From positions 428,561 through 492,560 of the forward strand of contig NZ_FNSI01000002.1 of the NCBI RefSeq assembly GCF_900104955.1: a stretch of DNA of 64,000 nt, written 5' to 3'. A model generated the notes under the pieces. It saw only the letters and a program-made list of their open reading frames with translations, was not told where the DNA came from and did not search any database. Positions 1-9,623 of the stretch are shown piece by piece. The first letter of the stretch is position 1. Each line of letters begins with the position of its first letter. The position numbers and the translations under genes are program-made. The DNA comes from Beijerinckia sp. 28-YEA-48 (GTDB taxonomy: Bacteria > Pseudomonadota > Alphaproteobacteria > Rhizobiales > Beijerinckiaceae).

Positions 1-417
1 CGCCTAAGCAACCTCCATGGGCGCGTCGTTCTTTATGATTGCCATTCCATCCGCTCGGTGATCCCGCGCCTGTTCGAGGGCGAACTGCCGGTGTTCAACA
101 TCGGTACCAATTCAGACACCAGCTGCGATCCCTTGTTGGCGGCGACGATCGAGAACATCTGCGCCACCTCGCCATTCAGCCATATCGCCAATGGCCGCTT
201 CAAAGGCGGCTGGATCACGCGGCGCTACGGGCGGCCGCAGGATGGCGTCCATGCCGTGCAGATGGAGCTTTCCTGTCGCGCCTATATGCGTGAGCCATCC
301 GGGCCGGTTGGCGAAGACAAATGGCCGACGCCGTTCGATGCGGTCTATGCGGCGCCTGTCCGCACCACGCTGACCACCATTCTGAACGCTTGTCTGCAGT
401 TCGCGAAACACCCCTGA
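1..417 (+). CDS. hutG: N-formylglutamate deformylase, C-terminal part (5' end outside window)
   Basis: The frame is open from the first base and ends at TGA 415-417, giving about 138 residues of the C-terminal half. The run YDCHSIRSVIPRLFEGELP followed by FNIGTNSDTSCDP is characteristic of the HutG N-formylglutamate amidohydrolase family, a zinc enzyme that releases formate and glutamate in the last step of the five-step histidine pathway. hutU follows 30 bases downstream on the same strand. The presence of HutG rather than formiminoglutamase implies that hutF and hutI lie just upstream. Identification is firm; the N-terminal zinc ligands cannot be checked here. Confidence 0.93.
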   Translation, partial: RLSNLHGRVVLYDCHSIRSVIPRLFEGELPVFNIGTNSDTSCDPLLAATIENICATSPFSHIANGRFKGGWITRRYGRPQDGVHAVQMELSCRAYMREPSGPVGEDKWPTPFDAVYAAPVRTTLTTILNACLQFAKHP

Positions 418-447
418 TTCTTATCCATTGAAGCTGGAGACCGTTTG

Positions 448-2112
448 ATGACCCGTGTCGACAATACCCGTTCCATTCGCGCTCCGCATGGGAACGAACG
501 AACCGCCAAAAGCTGGCTGACGGAAGCGCCCCTGCGCATGCTGATGAACAATCTCGATCCCGATGTGGCCGAGAAGCCGAATGAACTCGTCGTCTACGGC
601 GGCATCGGCCGTGCCGCGCGCAACTGGGAGAGTTTCGACCGGATCGTGGCTAGCCTTCGCAACCTCGAACATGACGAGACTTTGATCGTCCAATCGGGCA
701 AGCCGGTCGGGGTTTTCCGCACCCACGCCGATGCGCCGCGGGTGCTGATCGCCAATTCGAACTTGGTGCCACATTGGGGCACCTGGGATCACTTCCATGA
801 GCTCGATCGCAAGGGGCTAATGATGTACGGCCAAATGACGGCCGGCTCCTGGATCTATATTGGTTCGCAGGGCATTGTTCAGGGAACTTACGAAACCTTC
901 GTCGAGATCGGTCGTCGTCACTATGGGGGAAGCCTCGCCGGCAAATGGATTCTCACAGCGGGCCTCGGCGGCATGGGCGGCGCGCAGCCACTCGCAGCGA
1001 CGATGGCGGGAGCATCCTGCCTGGCCGTCGAATGCCAGCCGAGCCGGATCGAGATGCGGCTGCGCACCGGATACCTCGACGTGCAGGCCAAGGATATCGA
1101 CCACGCCCTCGAGCTGATCGCCCAGGCCTGCAAGGACAACAAGGCGATATCGGTCGGCGTGCTCGGCAACGCCGCTGATGTCTACCCGGAACTGGTCAAG
1201 CGCGGCATCAGGCCGGACGTGGTGACCGACCAGACCTCGGCGCACGACCCGGTGAACGGCTACCTGCCGAAAGGTTGGACCCTCGCGCAGTGGGAAGAGA
1301 AGCGGCAGAGCGACCCGAAGGCTGTCGAGAAGGCGGCCAAGCGATCGATGGTCGATCACGTCCAGGCGATGCTGGACTTCCACAAACTCGGCATCCCGAC
1401 CCTCGACTACGGCAACAACATCCGCCAGATGGCGAAGGAAGAAGGCCTCGCCAATGCCTTCGACTTTCCGGGTTTCGTGCCGGCCTATATTCGCCCCCTG
1501 TTCTGCCGGGGCATCGGCCCGTTCCGCTGGGCCGCTCTCTCGGGAGACCCCGAGGACATCTACAAGACCGATGCCAAAGTGAAGGAGCTGCTGCCTGATA
1601 ACAAGCACCTGCACAACTGGCTCGACATGGCACGCAAGCGCATTCAATTCCAGGGCCTGCCGGCGCGCATCTGCTGGGTCGGCCTTGGAGACCGCCATCG
1701 CATCGGTCTGGCTTTCAACGAAATGGTCGCCAAGGGTGAGTTGAGCGCCCCGGTCGTCATCGGCCGCGACCATCTCGACTCCGGCAGCGTCGCCAGCCCA
1801 AATCGCGAGACCGAGGCGATGAAGGACGGTTCCGATGCAGTGTCGGACTGGCCGTTGCTCAACGCGCTGATCAACTGCGCCAGCGGCGCGACCTGGGTGT
1901 CGCTGCATCATGGCGGCGGCGTCGGCATCGGCTATTCGCAACATGCCGGCATGGTGATTGTCGCCGACGGCACGCCGGAGGCAGCCAAGCGTCTCGAGCG
2001 AGTGCTGTGGAATGATCCCGCCACTGGAGTCATGCGCCATGCCGACGCGGGCTACGAGGAAGCCATCGCTTGCGGACGGGAGCATGCCCTCAACCTGCCG
2101 AGCCTCGACTAA
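448..2112 (+). CDS. hutU: Urocanate hydratase
   Basis: A 554-residue protein that converts urocanate to 4-imidazolone-5-propanoate using tightly bound NAD+ as electrophile, in the cytoplasm. The family length is about 555. The NAD-binding GLGGMGGAQP segment is at residues 172-181, the GNGSE-like family motifs are replaced by the usual urocanase blocks (VVYGGIGRAARNW near 48, DQTSAHDP near 261, FCRGIGPFRWAALSGDP near 352). The ATG at 448 follows a CTGGAGA ribosome site; an in-frame TTG one codon earlier is less likely. It is the middle gene of hutG-hutU-hutD. Confidence 0.96.
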   Translation: MTRVDNTRSIRAPHGNERTAKSWLTEAPLRMLMNNLDPDVAEKPNELVVYGGIGRAARNWESFDRIVASLRNLEHDETLIVQSGKPVGVFRTHADAPRVLIANSNLVPHWGTWDHFHELDRKGLMMYGQMTAGSWIYIGSQGIVQGTYETFVEIGRRHYGGSLAGKWILTAGLGGMGGAQPLAATMAGASCLAVECQPSRIEMRLRTGYLDVQAKDIDHALELIAQACKDNKAISVGVLGNAADVYPELVKRGIRPDVVTDQTSAHDPVNGYLPKGWTLAQWEEKRQSDPKAVEKAAKRSMVDHVQAMLDFHKLGIPTLDYGNNIRQMAKEEGLANAFDFPGFVPAYIRPLFCRGIGPFRWAALSGDPEDIYKTDAKVKELLPDNKHLHNWLDMARKRIQFQGLPARICWVGLGDRHRIGLAFNEMVAKGELSAPVVIGRDHLDSGSVASPNRETEAMKDGSDAVSDWPLLNALINCASGATWVSLHHGGGVGIGYSQHAGMVIVADGTPEAAKRLERVLWNDPATGVMRHADAGYEEAIACGREHALNLPSLD

Positions 2113-2114
2113 CC

Positions 2115-2711
2115 ATGCGTCTCATCCACTCGATCGATTACCGTCGCATGCCGTGGAAGAACGGTGGCGGCGTGACGATCGAAGTGGCGATCGCGCCAGA
2201 CGACGCCACTCTCGATGACTTCGACTGGCGGATCAGCATGGCGCATGTGGCGACGCCGGGACCGTTCTCGCGGTTCCCCGGCGTCGACCGCACGCTGGCC
2301 GTCCTCTCCGGGGCAGGCATCCGCCTGGCCATCGGAGGGGCGCCGCCTGTCACACTAGATCTCTCGTCGCCGCCGCACGCTTTCTCCGGTCACGTCGAAA
2401 CCAACGCGACTTTGATCGATGGCGCGATCGACGATCTCAATGTGATGAGCAACCAGGCGCGTTATCGCCATCGCATGACGCGTCATCAGATCGAAGAGAC
2501 CGTCATGATCCCGAATGGTGCCGTAGCAGTCGCGATCATGCCGCGCGCCGGCGGCCTAAAGCTCGCCGTCGGCGAAGCATCCGCTCACGTCGCCGATGGC
2601 GATACCGTGATCCTCGATCAGGCCGACCTCTCCGGCAACGACGCCATCAGCTTTCATCGGAGCGGCCTGGCCCCCGCCGAGATTTACCTGATGATATTCT
2701 GGCCGCGCTAG
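2115..2711 (+). CDS. hutD: HutD family protein
   Basis: A 198-residue cytoplasmic cupin-like protein. The N-terminal MRLIHSIDYRRMPWKNGGG is the signature of HutD, and the protein is mid-sized for the family. HutD proteins are encoded in hut operons and are proposed to set an upper limit on hut expression, possibly through a ligand such as formiminoglutamate; this is known from Pseudomonas, not shown here. The start is two bases after the hutU stop, so translation is probably coupled. It ends the rightward hut unit; the next genes run in the opposite direction. Confidence 0.88.
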   Translation: MRLIHSIDYRRMPWKNGGGVTIEVAIAPDDATLDDFDWRISMAHVATPGPFSRFPGVDRTLAVLSGAGIRLAIGGAPPVTLDLSSPPHAFSGHVETNATLIDGAIDDLNVMSNQARYRHRMTRHQIEETVMIPNGAVAVAIMPRAGGLKLAVGEASAHVADGDTVILDQADLSGNDAISFHRSGLAPAEIYLMIFWPR

Positions 2712-2794
2712 CCTCCTCGCCTGGGCCATCCATCCGCCATTGGATGCGTCTTGATATTCGAGCAGACCGAGTATCAAGACGCTTTCGCTGCGGC

Positions 2795-3619
2795 TCAATG
2801 CTCCCGGAAACGCGCCAGATAACGGTCGTCGACGAACGAAAGGCTCTGGGACAAGGCCATGCCGGTGAGCGTGAACAGCATGATGCCCATCAGCATGAGC
2901 GCCGTGTTGTAAGTCGCGCCCGCCTGGGTGATCAGGAAGCCGACGCCTTCGTTCGACATATAGAGTTCGGCTACGAAAACGCTGATCAGCACCCGGCCGA
3001 TCGCCAGCCGTATACCCGCGACGATGAACGGAATGGCTGCGGGTAATATGATGTAAAGAAAGACTTCCGTCTGGCTCGCAGTGAAGGCCCGTGCCGTCTC
3101 GATCAAGCGCGGATTGGTGCCTCTGACGCCGGCAATCGTATTCACCAGAATGGCAAATACGCCGCCCAGGAACACGATAAGGACCTTCGACCACAGGCCA
3201 ATCCCGAGCCACAGGATGAACAAGGGTAGCAACGCGACTGACGGCGTTGAATAGAGCGCCATGACAAACGGCTCGCAGACATGCCGCACCCGGTCGAACC
3301 GCCCCATCGCCAACCCAAGCAACACGCCAAAAAAGATAGCCAGCCCGAAGCCGATCACCGCCTCCGTCAAGCTGACGGCGATATGCTGGTAGATCTCGCC
3401 ATCGACGAAGAACTGCTGATAGGCCGTTTGCAGAATGGCATAGGGGCTGGCGAGAAAGACCGGTTCGATCAGGCCGACACTGGTGACGAACTGCCAGGCA
3501 GCCAGGAAAACGACCACGGACATTGTGCTGAGCGCACGGCTCGACGTCCACCAGGCGGGCTTTTTCAATCGGGCGCGCGGGCTTTCCATCCCTTCGATGA
3601 CACGGTCTTGCGTTACCAT
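2795..3619 (-). CDS. ABC transporter permease, NitT/TauT (SsuC-like) type
   Basis: A 274-residue integral membrane protein with about six membrane spans and the EAA loop typical of this class (ETARAFTASQTEVFLYIILPAA, about residues 180-200). It should form the channel of the importer whose ATPase and binding protein are the two preceding genes. The chosen ATG at 3619 shares its first base with the stop codon of the ATPase gene (TGATG). It is the last gene of a ten-gene leftward operon that starts at 12583. The substrate is unknown; the HutC-type operator at the operon head suggests an imidazole compound or a related product. Confidence 0.87.
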   Translation of the reverse strand: MVTQDRVIEGMESPRARLKKPAWWTSSRALSTMSVVVFLAAWQFVTSVGLIEPVFLASPYAILQTAYQQFFVDGEIYQHIAVSLTEAVIGFGLAIFFGVLLGLAMGRFDRVRHVCEPFVMALYSTPSVALLPLFILWLGIGLWSKVLIVFLGGVFAILVNTIAGVRGTNPRLIETARAFTASQTEVFLYIILPAAIPFIVAGIRLAIGRVLISVFVAELYMSNEGVGFLITQAGATYNTALMLMGIMLFTLTGMALSQSLSFVDDRYLARFREH

Positions 3620-4428
3620 CAGTGGACCTCGACGATTCCGGGTTTGAGCAATTGCCATAGTCGTTTGCGCAGACTGACCCAGCGCGGATCGGCCCGCATG
3701 TCATCGTCGCGTGGTCGCGGCAGATCAACGTCGATAATGGTCTTGATGCGGCCAGGATGAGCATCCATCACGACGATCTGGTCCGACAGCAGGATTGCCT
3801 CGTCGATCGAATGGGTCACGAACACGACGGTTTTCCGATCCGCTTCCCAGATGCGCAACAGCTCGGCCTGCAAAACCTCGCGCGTCTGCGCATCGAGGGC
3901 GCCGAAGGGCTCGTCCATCAGCAATATCTGCGGTTGGATGCTCAAGGCGCGGGCAATGCCGACGCGCTGCTTCATACCACCCGAGAGCCGGCTCGGCAGG
4001 TAGTTCTCGAAGCCTTTCAGCCCCATCAGCGCCATCGCATTCATGGCGCGGCGGCGGCTCTCCTCCGGCGGAATTCCCACCAGTTTGCAACCGAATTGCA
4101 AATTCTCCAATGCGGTCTTCCAGGGCAGGAGATTGTGCTCCTGGAACACCATGGCACGATTGACGCCGGGCCCCGCGACTCGCTGTCCGCCGATCACGAC
4201 TGCGCCATCCGACGGCATGATCAGGCCGTGGATCACGCGCAACAGCGTGGTCTTCCCACATCCCGACGGCCCAAGAAGCGACACGAAGCTGCGTTCGGCG
4301 ATAGTGAGGGACACACGATCGAGGATTTGAATATCGCCGCCGTCCTCCCTCGGAAGCCAGTGGCTGACGGCCTGGCACTCAATGCCGCCGTCTGTGTGCT
4401 CCGGCTCGGATCGAAATTTGGCCATCAT
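3619..4428 (-). CDS. ABC transporter ATP-binding protein, NitT/TauT type
   Basis: A 269-residue nucleotide-binding subunit with Walker A GPSGCGKTT (about residue 54), Q-loop, signature LSGGMKQR, Walker B ILLMDEPFGALD and switch histidine in THSIDEA. The architecture and the DEPFGALDAQTR run are those of TauB/SsuB proteins. The start is the first of two consecutive ATGs (4428, 4425), ten bases after the stop of the binding-protein gene. Its partners are the flanking permease and binding protein. Confidence 0.88.
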   Translation of the reverse strand: MMAKFRSEPEHTDGGIECQAVSHWLPREDGGDIQILDRVSLTIAERSFVSLLGPSGCGKTTLLRVIHGLIMPSDGAVVIGGQRVAGPGVNRAMVFQEHNLLPWKTALENLQFGCKLVGIPPEESRRRAMNAMALMGLKGFENYLPSRLSGGMKQRVGIARALSIQPQILLMDEPFGALDAQTREVLQAELLRIWEADRKTVVFVTHSIDEAILLSDQIVVMDAHPGRIKTIIDVDLPRPRDDDMRADPRWVSLRKRLWQLLKPGIVEVH

Positions 4429-4438
4429 GCGCACCCAG

Positions 4439-5389
4439 CTATTTCGGAATGAACGAGAAGTCGAAAATCCGTGGCATCTCGGGTGCACGGGTCAGCTTCA
4501 AGGCGGTCATCTGCTCCTCGACGAACTTCTTCTGCGTCTCGACATCGACCGCACCCGATTTATTGAAATGTGGTCGCACCGTCGTATCGTAGGACTGTCC
4601 TGCATCCTCCAGCGACAGATTGAAGAAGCGGCTCATGATGGCGACCGTTTCGTCGCGGTTTTCCAGAATGAATCGATGGGCCTTGGCATGGACGCTGACG
4701 ACCGCAGCGACCATTCGCGGCCGTTCCTTGATGGCTTTGTCGGTGGTCGCTATGCCGCCATTCAGCCCCGGTGCGTAGTCACCGAGAAAGCCGAGATTCA
4801 CGAACTTCGCCTTGGCGCTGTTCAGTTGAAACTCTCGCGGCGGCGTGATCACGCCGGCTTCGATGGCGCCCGCGGCCAGCGTTGTCGGCACGTTTTGCGA
4901 GCCAAGCGCGACAAAGATCGTGCGCGACGGATCCGCCCCGGATTCCCGCATGGCCCGCCGCACGATGATATCGGTGGTGCCGCCTACCGCGTCGATCCCC
5001 ACGCGCTTGCCCTCGAGCGCCTTCAACGAGCCGATCTGCTCCTGGGCGAACAGAAAATAGAGAGACTTGTCGACGTGGACATAAATCACTTTGACCGCCA
5101 GCCCGCTCACGGCCGCGGTCAAGGCCGCGCCGCCGGATAGCGAGAAGTCGAAATCGCCGGCGAGCATCGCCTTGATTGCAACCGGGCCGGACGCGCGCGT
5201 CAGCACTGCATTAAAGCCCTCCTCCTTATCCAGCCCTTTGACGCGGACAACCTCCGTCGGCAACGTCGTCAGGAAGGGGCCCGGCGTCGCGAACCGCAGG
5301 TCTCCGAATTGCTCGGCGGCGAGAGCCGGGCCTGCGCCCGCCGCGAGAAGCGACACGCACATCGCTTTAAGCCAAGAAGACAACCTCAT
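4439..5389 (-). CDS. ABC transporter substrate-binding protein, NitT/TauT (NMT1-like)
   Basis: A 316-residue periplasmic protein with a clear signal peptide (RLSSWLKAMCVSLLAAG, probable cleavage after ALA at about residue 24). The body fits the NMT1/TauA-like fold: FATPGPFLTTLPTEV near the start of the mature protein, then ALEGKRVGIDAVGGTTD near the middle. The ATG at 5389 follows GGAGG at ideal spacing. It sits between the cysteine hydrolase and the ATPase in the leftward operon, so it probably delivers the same compound class that the hydrolases process. Confidence 0.87.
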   Translation of the reverse strand: MRLSSWLKAMCVSLLAAGAGPALAAEQFGDLRFATPGPFLTTLPTEVVRVKGLDKEEGFNAVLTRASGPVAIKAMLAGDFDFSLSGGAALTAAVSGLAVKVIYVHVDKSLYFLFAQEQIGSLKALEGKRVGIDAVGGTTDIIVRRAMRESGADPSRTIFVALGSQNVPTTLAAGAIEAGVITPPREFQLNSAKAKFVNLGFLGDYAPGLNGGIATTDKAIKERPRMVAAVVSVHAKAHRFILENRDETVAIMSRFFNLSLEDAGQSYDTTVRPHFNKSGAVDVETQKKFVEEQMTALKLTRAPEMPRIFDFSFIPK

Positions 5390-5452
5390 TCGCGACCTCC
5401 ATCGAACCATTCATGTCATTCCAGACCATCTCCGCGGAGAGGATTTCGTGCG

Positions 5453-6184
5453 TCAAGTTTTCGGCAGGTTGGGAAACAAATCATCGGACAGCGTTGCGAT
5501 GTGTTTCTGGACGTCGGCGATCGGCATGACATCGGCGTATTTCGCATGCATATCGCAGAGACTGAGGGCGTGGCTCGCCTGACTGCGATCGAAACAGCCG
5601 TCTTCGGCGATCGTCACGCGAATATTGTAGCTGAAGGCATCAATCACAGTAGCACGAACGCAGCCACTCGTCGTAGTCCCGGTCACGATCACGCTGTCGC
5701 AACCGAGCAGGTTGAGATAACTCATCAGGTCAGTGCCGAAGAACGCGCTCGGCTTCTGCTTGTGAACCACAATATCCTGCGGCTCCGGCTTTAGCTCGGC
5801 AACGATCGCGTTGGGATCGAGAGCCATCTTCCGATGGGGGACGGCCTCACACGAGCGAGCATTTTTCCAGGCCCAGCCGCCCGCATCCCAATTGTCCGGC
5901 CGGATATGCCCCGTCGTAAAGATGACCGGCATCCGCTTGGCCCGAAACAGGTCGGCCAGTGAGGCGATATGCGCAATCGCCTCCCAACTCTCGGCACCGC
6001 AGGAATTGCTCCATCGCGTGATGGATTGCAGGATCGGCTCGGGCTTGTCGCCACAGAACCCGTAATTGACGTCTATGATGAGCAATGCCGGCCGCTTGCC
6101 ATAGCCTGCCAGCGCGCCATAGCCCGAGGCCGCGAACACTTCGCGGTCACGATCCGTCAGAAATTTGTCCCATATTCGTTCCAC
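5453..6184 (-). CDS. Isochorismatase-fold cysteine hydrolase (N-carbamoylsarcosine amidase-like)
   Basis: A 243-residue cytoplasmic hydrolase. The family triad is visible: Asp39 in ALLIIDVNYGF, a lysine at about 144 before PSAFFGTDL, and the nucleophile Cys175 in TGTTTSGCVRA. The long PSAFFGTDL and TTTSGCVRATV blocks resemble N-carbamoylsarcosine amidase and maleamate amidase relatives, which cleave C-N amide or carbamoyl bonds. The start is GTG at 6184, preceded by AGGGG; it lies nine bases after the alpha/beta hydrolase gene. The substrate cannot be read from sequence. The hut context makes a carbamoyl or formyl fragment of an imidazole ring a reasonable guess. Confidence 0.85.
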   Translation of the reverse strand: MERIWDKFLTDRDREVFAASGYGALAGYGKRPALLIIDVNYGFCGDKPEPILQSITRWSNSCGAESWEAIAHIASLADLFRAKRMPVIFTTGHIRPDNWDAGGWAWKNARSCEAVPHRKMALDPNAIVAELKPEPQDIVVHKQKPSAFFGTDLMSYLNLLGCDSVIVTGTTTSGCVRATVIDAFSYNIRVTIAEDGCFDRSQASHALSLCDMHAKYADVMPIADVQKHIATLSDDLFPNLPKT

Positions 6185-6193
6185 GGCACACCC

Positions 6194-7060
6194 CTAACGA
6201 TGCAACGCCACCCACCCGCGGATCACGCTGTTGAAATGTTCCGGATGCTCGCGATAGGGAAAATGCCCCGACTTGTTGATAATATGCATCTGCGCGTCCG
6301 GCTCGTTCGCGGAAATGATCTCGAACAAGCCGTGCCCCTGCTCGATCGGAGCCGTCGGGTCGTTATAACTCCAGATCAGCGACGTGGGCTTGCGCATGCC
6401 GCGATCGCGCAGCAGGGCCAGGGTCTCGTCTTTCTGCTTCTCGAGATGACCGAGAAACACGGCTTTCGACATGCGGGTGAGAGCGTCCTTGTATTTCGGC
6501 GTCGCCGCGACCGTGGTCAACGCATCGAGCCACTCGTCGTCGACATGCTCGTAGCCGAATGAATAGCGTTGCAGCACCCATCGCTGCGATTCCTTGACCA
6601 GACGCGGCATCGGCGCGCCGGCCATCACCACGTCGTGGCGCTGCTGGCCGGGCGCCAAGGTGCCGCTGTCGACGATGGTCAGCGTTTTGATAAGGTCGGG
6701 ATGCTCCAGGGTCGTGCGGCAAGCGACATAGCCACCGCGCGAATGGCCCACGAGATGCACATTGCGCAAGCCCAAAGTCCGAATGAAAGCGGCCACATGG
6801 GCGACGTCGGTCGCCATCGTATAGTTCTCGAGCTGTACCGGATTGTCGGTATAGCCCTGACCGATCCGATCCAACGCGATGACGCGGCCCGATTCCGCAA
6901 GTCCGCTAAAGTTCAAGTTCCAATTCACAGCGCAGTCAGCGCTCAGATCCGCGGCGCAACTGTTGCCGTGGAGCAGAACGACCACATCTCCCTCGCCCTT
7001 GTCATAGTAATGCGTGCGGATGCCGTCGACTTCGATATATTTTTCATTGCTCGGGGACAT
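6194..7060 (-). CDS. Alpha/beta hydrolase
   Basis: A 288-residue alpha/beta hydrolase. It has the oxyanion-hole HGNSC segment, the nucleophile elbow GHSRGG at about residues 104-109, an acidic residue in WSYNDPTAP and the C-terminal catalytic His in NKSGHFPYREHP. The overall pattern is that of MhpC/epoxide-hydrolase relatives, which hydrolyse C-C or ester bonds. I chose the ATG at 7060 (MSPSNEKYIEV) because an AAGAAAGAGAAA purine tract precedes it. It lies between the Dpp-type binding protein and the cysteine hydrolase in the leftward operon. Substrate unknown. Confidence 0.85.
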   Translation of the reverse strand: MSPSNEKYIEVDGIRTHYYDKGEGDVVVLLHGNSCAADLSADCAVNWNLNFSGLAESGRVIALDRIGQGYTDNPVQLENYTMATDVAHVAAFIRTLGLRNVHLVGHSRGGYVACRTTLEHPDLIKTLTIVDSGTLAPGQQRHDVVMAGAPMPRLVKESQRWVLQRYSFGYEHVDDEWLDALTTVAATPKYKDALTRMSKAVFLGHLEKQKDETLALLRDRGMRKPTSLIWSYNDPTAPIEQGHGLFEIISANEPDAQMHIINKSGHFPYREHPEHFNSVIRGWVALHR

Positions 7061-7147
7061 GGCTTTCTCTTTCTTGCCGCCGTTGAGTGATGGGCCGGGA
7101 CGACGCATTGAGCGCCGCCCCCACCAGCAAGCTGACTTTGGGCCGTG

Positions 7148-8683
7148 CTACTCCACCAAACGAACGTCATTGGGGGTGATCCAATCGTCCGGGCGGGGCG
7201 TAAACTCAACCGCCTTGGACACGCCGTAGGAGTGGTTGTAACGCCACAGGAGGCAGGCCGGGGCGGCTTCGAGGATGGCATTGAACGCCTGATTGAGAAC
7301 GCGCTTGCGCGCCTCCGGCTCAAATGTCCGGCGCTCCTCTTGCAGATAGCGGTCGATATCCGGATCAGAAATGCCGATGCGCGGCGACCCGCCCGTCTCG
7401 AAGAACTGAGACAGGGCGGCGCTCGGATCCATCACGGCCTGACGGCCCCAATAGTAGAAGGGAACGTCGCCGCGCTGAATGTTCGCCCAATAGGTCGCCA
7501 CCTCGGGCGTGTGCAAAGTCGCGCGAATGCCGACCGCCTTCAGCATCGGGACGATCGATTCGCCAATGGTCTTGTCGAGGAGGAAGCGACCGGTGGAGGT
7601 CGACAGATCGACATCGACACCATCGGGAAAGCCGGCCTCGGCGAGCAAGGCTTTTGCTTTCGCTGGATCGTAGGGATAGCGCGTCTTTGTCGCCGGATCG
7701 TAGCCATACTGCCCAGGGCCAACGACACCGTCGAGCCGCTCAGCCTCGCCCTTCAGCACGTTCTTGATGATGGAATCGCGATCGAGCGCATAACAGGCCG
7801 CCTGACGGACAAGCCTGTTGTCCCACGGCTTCTGTTTCGGCGTCATGCCCAGGAACATGAACTCGGCGACCCGCGTCGAGGCGATCTTCGTCTTCGGATT
7901 GTCGCGGACCCGTGGAATGAGATCCGGCAACAGCCGTTGAACGACCTGATATTCGCCGTTGAAGAGGCCGACCAGGCGCGCCTCCGGTTCGCGAACGATC
8001 TGATAGATGATCCTGTCTGGCGCGCCTTTGCGCTCCTTCATGCCAGGAAAATCAGGATTCTTGGCCAAGGCGATCATCTGGCCTGGCATCAACCGTTCCA
8101 GCTTATACTCGCCCGCCCCAATGGCATATTTGGTATCGGCGGCCTTCGCACCGTATTTGTCATAAACATTCTTGTTCGTGACGATGAGCTGGACGAGGTA
8201 GGAGAGCAGCGAGGCCGTCGGCGATTTCGTCGTCACTTTGACGGTATGGTCGTCGACGGCGACCATATCGGCGACCATGCTCATATTGCTTTGCTGCTTG
8301 CTCTCTGGATCGCTCAATATCCGCTTATAGGAGTGAATGACATCGCTCGCGCGCAGCGGCTCGCCATTGTGCCAGCGCACGTCGCGGCGGAGATGAAATA
8401 CCCACGTGTTGGGATCTGGAATCTCCCAACGCTCGGCCAGGAGGCCGACATATTCGCCCTTCTTGGCGTCGTAATCGACAAGGCAGCCATAGACATGGCA
8501 CCAGATGCCATACATCAGCGAATTGCTTTCGCCGTAGGGGTTGAATGTGTTGCTGGTATCGGTCACCGCGATGGTGACGCGCGTCGCCTTCTGGGCAAGG
8601 GCCGGCACGACGTTCAATAGGGAGGCGGCTCCCACCGCGAAGAGACCAGCGGATGTCAAACAGGCTGTACGTCGTATCGACAT
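7148..8683 (-). CDS. ABC transporter substrate-binding protein, family 5 (DppA/OppA-like)
   Basis: A 511-residue periplasmic protein with a signal peptide (SIRRTACLTSAGLFAVGA, cleavage after ALA near 30). Family-5 features include WRLRRDVRWHNGEPLRASDV-type sequence near residues 95-115 (here FHLRRDVRWHNGEPL) and a long two-lobe body with NRLVRQAACYALDRDSI near 290. Length is normal for dipeptide, nickel or opine binding proteins. GGGAG precedes the ATG. It is the fifth gene of the leftward operon and serves the permeases and ATPases encoded just before it. Confidence 0.91.
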   Translation of the reverse strand: MSIRRTACLTSAGLFAVGAASLLNVVPALAQKATRVTIAVTDTSNTFNPYGESNSLMYGIWCHVYGCLVDYDAKKGEYVGLLAERWEIPDPNTWVFHLRRDVRWHNGEPLRASDVIHSYKRILSDPESKQQSNMSMVADMVAVDDHTVKVTTKSPTASLLSYLVQLIVTNKNVYDKYGAKAADTKYAIGAGEYKLERLMPGQMIALAKNPDFPGMKERKGAPDRIIYQIVREPEARLVGLFNGEYQVVQRLLPDLIPRVRDNPKTKIASTRVAEFMFLGMTPKQKPWDNRLVRQAACYALDRDSIIKNVLKGEAERLDGVVGPGQYGYDPATKTRYPYDPAKAKALLAEAGFPDGVDVDLSTSTGRFLLDKTIGESIVPMLKAVGIRATLHTPEVATYWANIQRGDVPFYYWGRQAVMDPSAALSQFFETGGSPRIGISDPDIDRYLQEERRTFEPEARKRVLNQAFNAILEAAPACLLWRYNHSYGVSKAVEFTPRPDDWITPNDVRLVE

Positions 8684-8711
8684 GATTTTCTCCCTCTGTA
8701 AAATCTAGCAG

Positions 8712-9623
8712 TCACCCATCGGAACGTTTCAGGCGTGGGTCGAACAAATCGCGCAGACCATCGCCAATCAGATTGATACCCAGCACCGTCGCGAAGATGC
8801 ACAGGCCCGGAAACAGCGCGAGCCACCATGCGGTGCTGATGTAAGTGCGGCCTTCCGCGAGCATGCCGCCCCAGGTTGGGATGTGCGGAGGCACGCCCAA
8901 CCCGAGAAAGCTGAGCGCAGCCTCCGAAATGATCGCCGCCGCCATGGCGAACGTCCCGATCACGAGCTGCGACTGCAGCAGATTGGGGATGACGTGCCGG
9001 ACAACGATCCGTGTATCACTTGCGCCCAGCGAGCGGGCGGCGTCGACGAAGTCCCGGTTGCGCAAAGCGATGGCCTGCGCGCGCGCCACCCGGCAGAACG
9101 GAATCCAGCGCTGGATCACGAGCGCGAAGATGAGATTGTCCAACCCTTGGCCAAAATAGCCCATGATCACGATGGCGAGCAGAAGCGGCGGAAACGCCCA
9201 CATCACTTCGACGACTTTCTGGATCGCGAAATCCACCTTACCGCCGAAATAGCCCGAAACCGCTCCTGATCCCACGCCGACGATGCCCGAGACAATCGCG
9301 ACGGCGGCGGCGATCTGCAGCGAAATCGTAGTGCCATGAATGACGCGCGACAGCACGTCCCGCCCAATGGCATCAGTGCCAAGCATATGCGGTCCGGAGA
9401 ACCAGGCGGGCGACCGCAGAGCCATCGACAGATCCTGTGCGCTGGGATCATAGGGTGCGATGAGGGACGCCAGGCTCCCGACAAGCACTAGGGTCACGAC
9501 AACCAGACCGCCGACGATGATCTTGGCCGTCAACCAGCGCCGCAGCGCCAGTCGGACGAGGCGCAGACGATCCGGCCTCGGTGCCATATCCAGTTCCGTA
9601 TCGAATCCGGCGCTATTGGCCAT
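8712..9623 (-). CDS. ABC transporter permease, DppC-like
   Basis: A 303-residue inner-membrane permease with an N-terminal span (AKIIVGGLVVVTLVLVGS), the DppC-type MLGTDAIGRDVLSRVIHG block and the EAA loop DAARSLGASDTRIVVRHVIPN. The ATG at 9623 lies inside the 3' end of the DppB-like gene (11-base overlap), which implies translational coupling. It forms a heterodimer channel with the preceding gene product. Confidence 0.91.
   Translation of the reverse strand: MANSAGFDTELDMAPRPDRLRLVRLALRRWLTAKIIVGGLVVVTLVLVGSLASLIAPYDPSAQDLSMALRSPAWFSGPHMLGTDAIGRDVLSRVIHGTTISLQIAAAVAIVSGIVGVGSGAVSGYFGGKVDFAIQKVVEVMWAFPPLLLAIVIMGYFGQGLDNLIFALVIQRWIPFCRVARAQAIALRNRDFVDAARSLGASDTRIVVRHVIPNLLQSQLVIGTFAMAAAIISEAALSFLGLGVPPHIPTWGGMLAEGRTYISTAWWLALFPGLCIFATVLGINLIGDGLRDLFDPRLKRSDG

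Noticed and set aside
817..2085. Long open frame of 422 codons on the minus strand opposite hutU
   Set aside because: It is a codon-position shadow of hutU in high-GC DNA; hutU matches its family along its full length.
7145..8620. Plus-strand frame of 491 codons
   Set aside because: Mirror of the DppA-like gene; lacks any family motif and a ribosome site.
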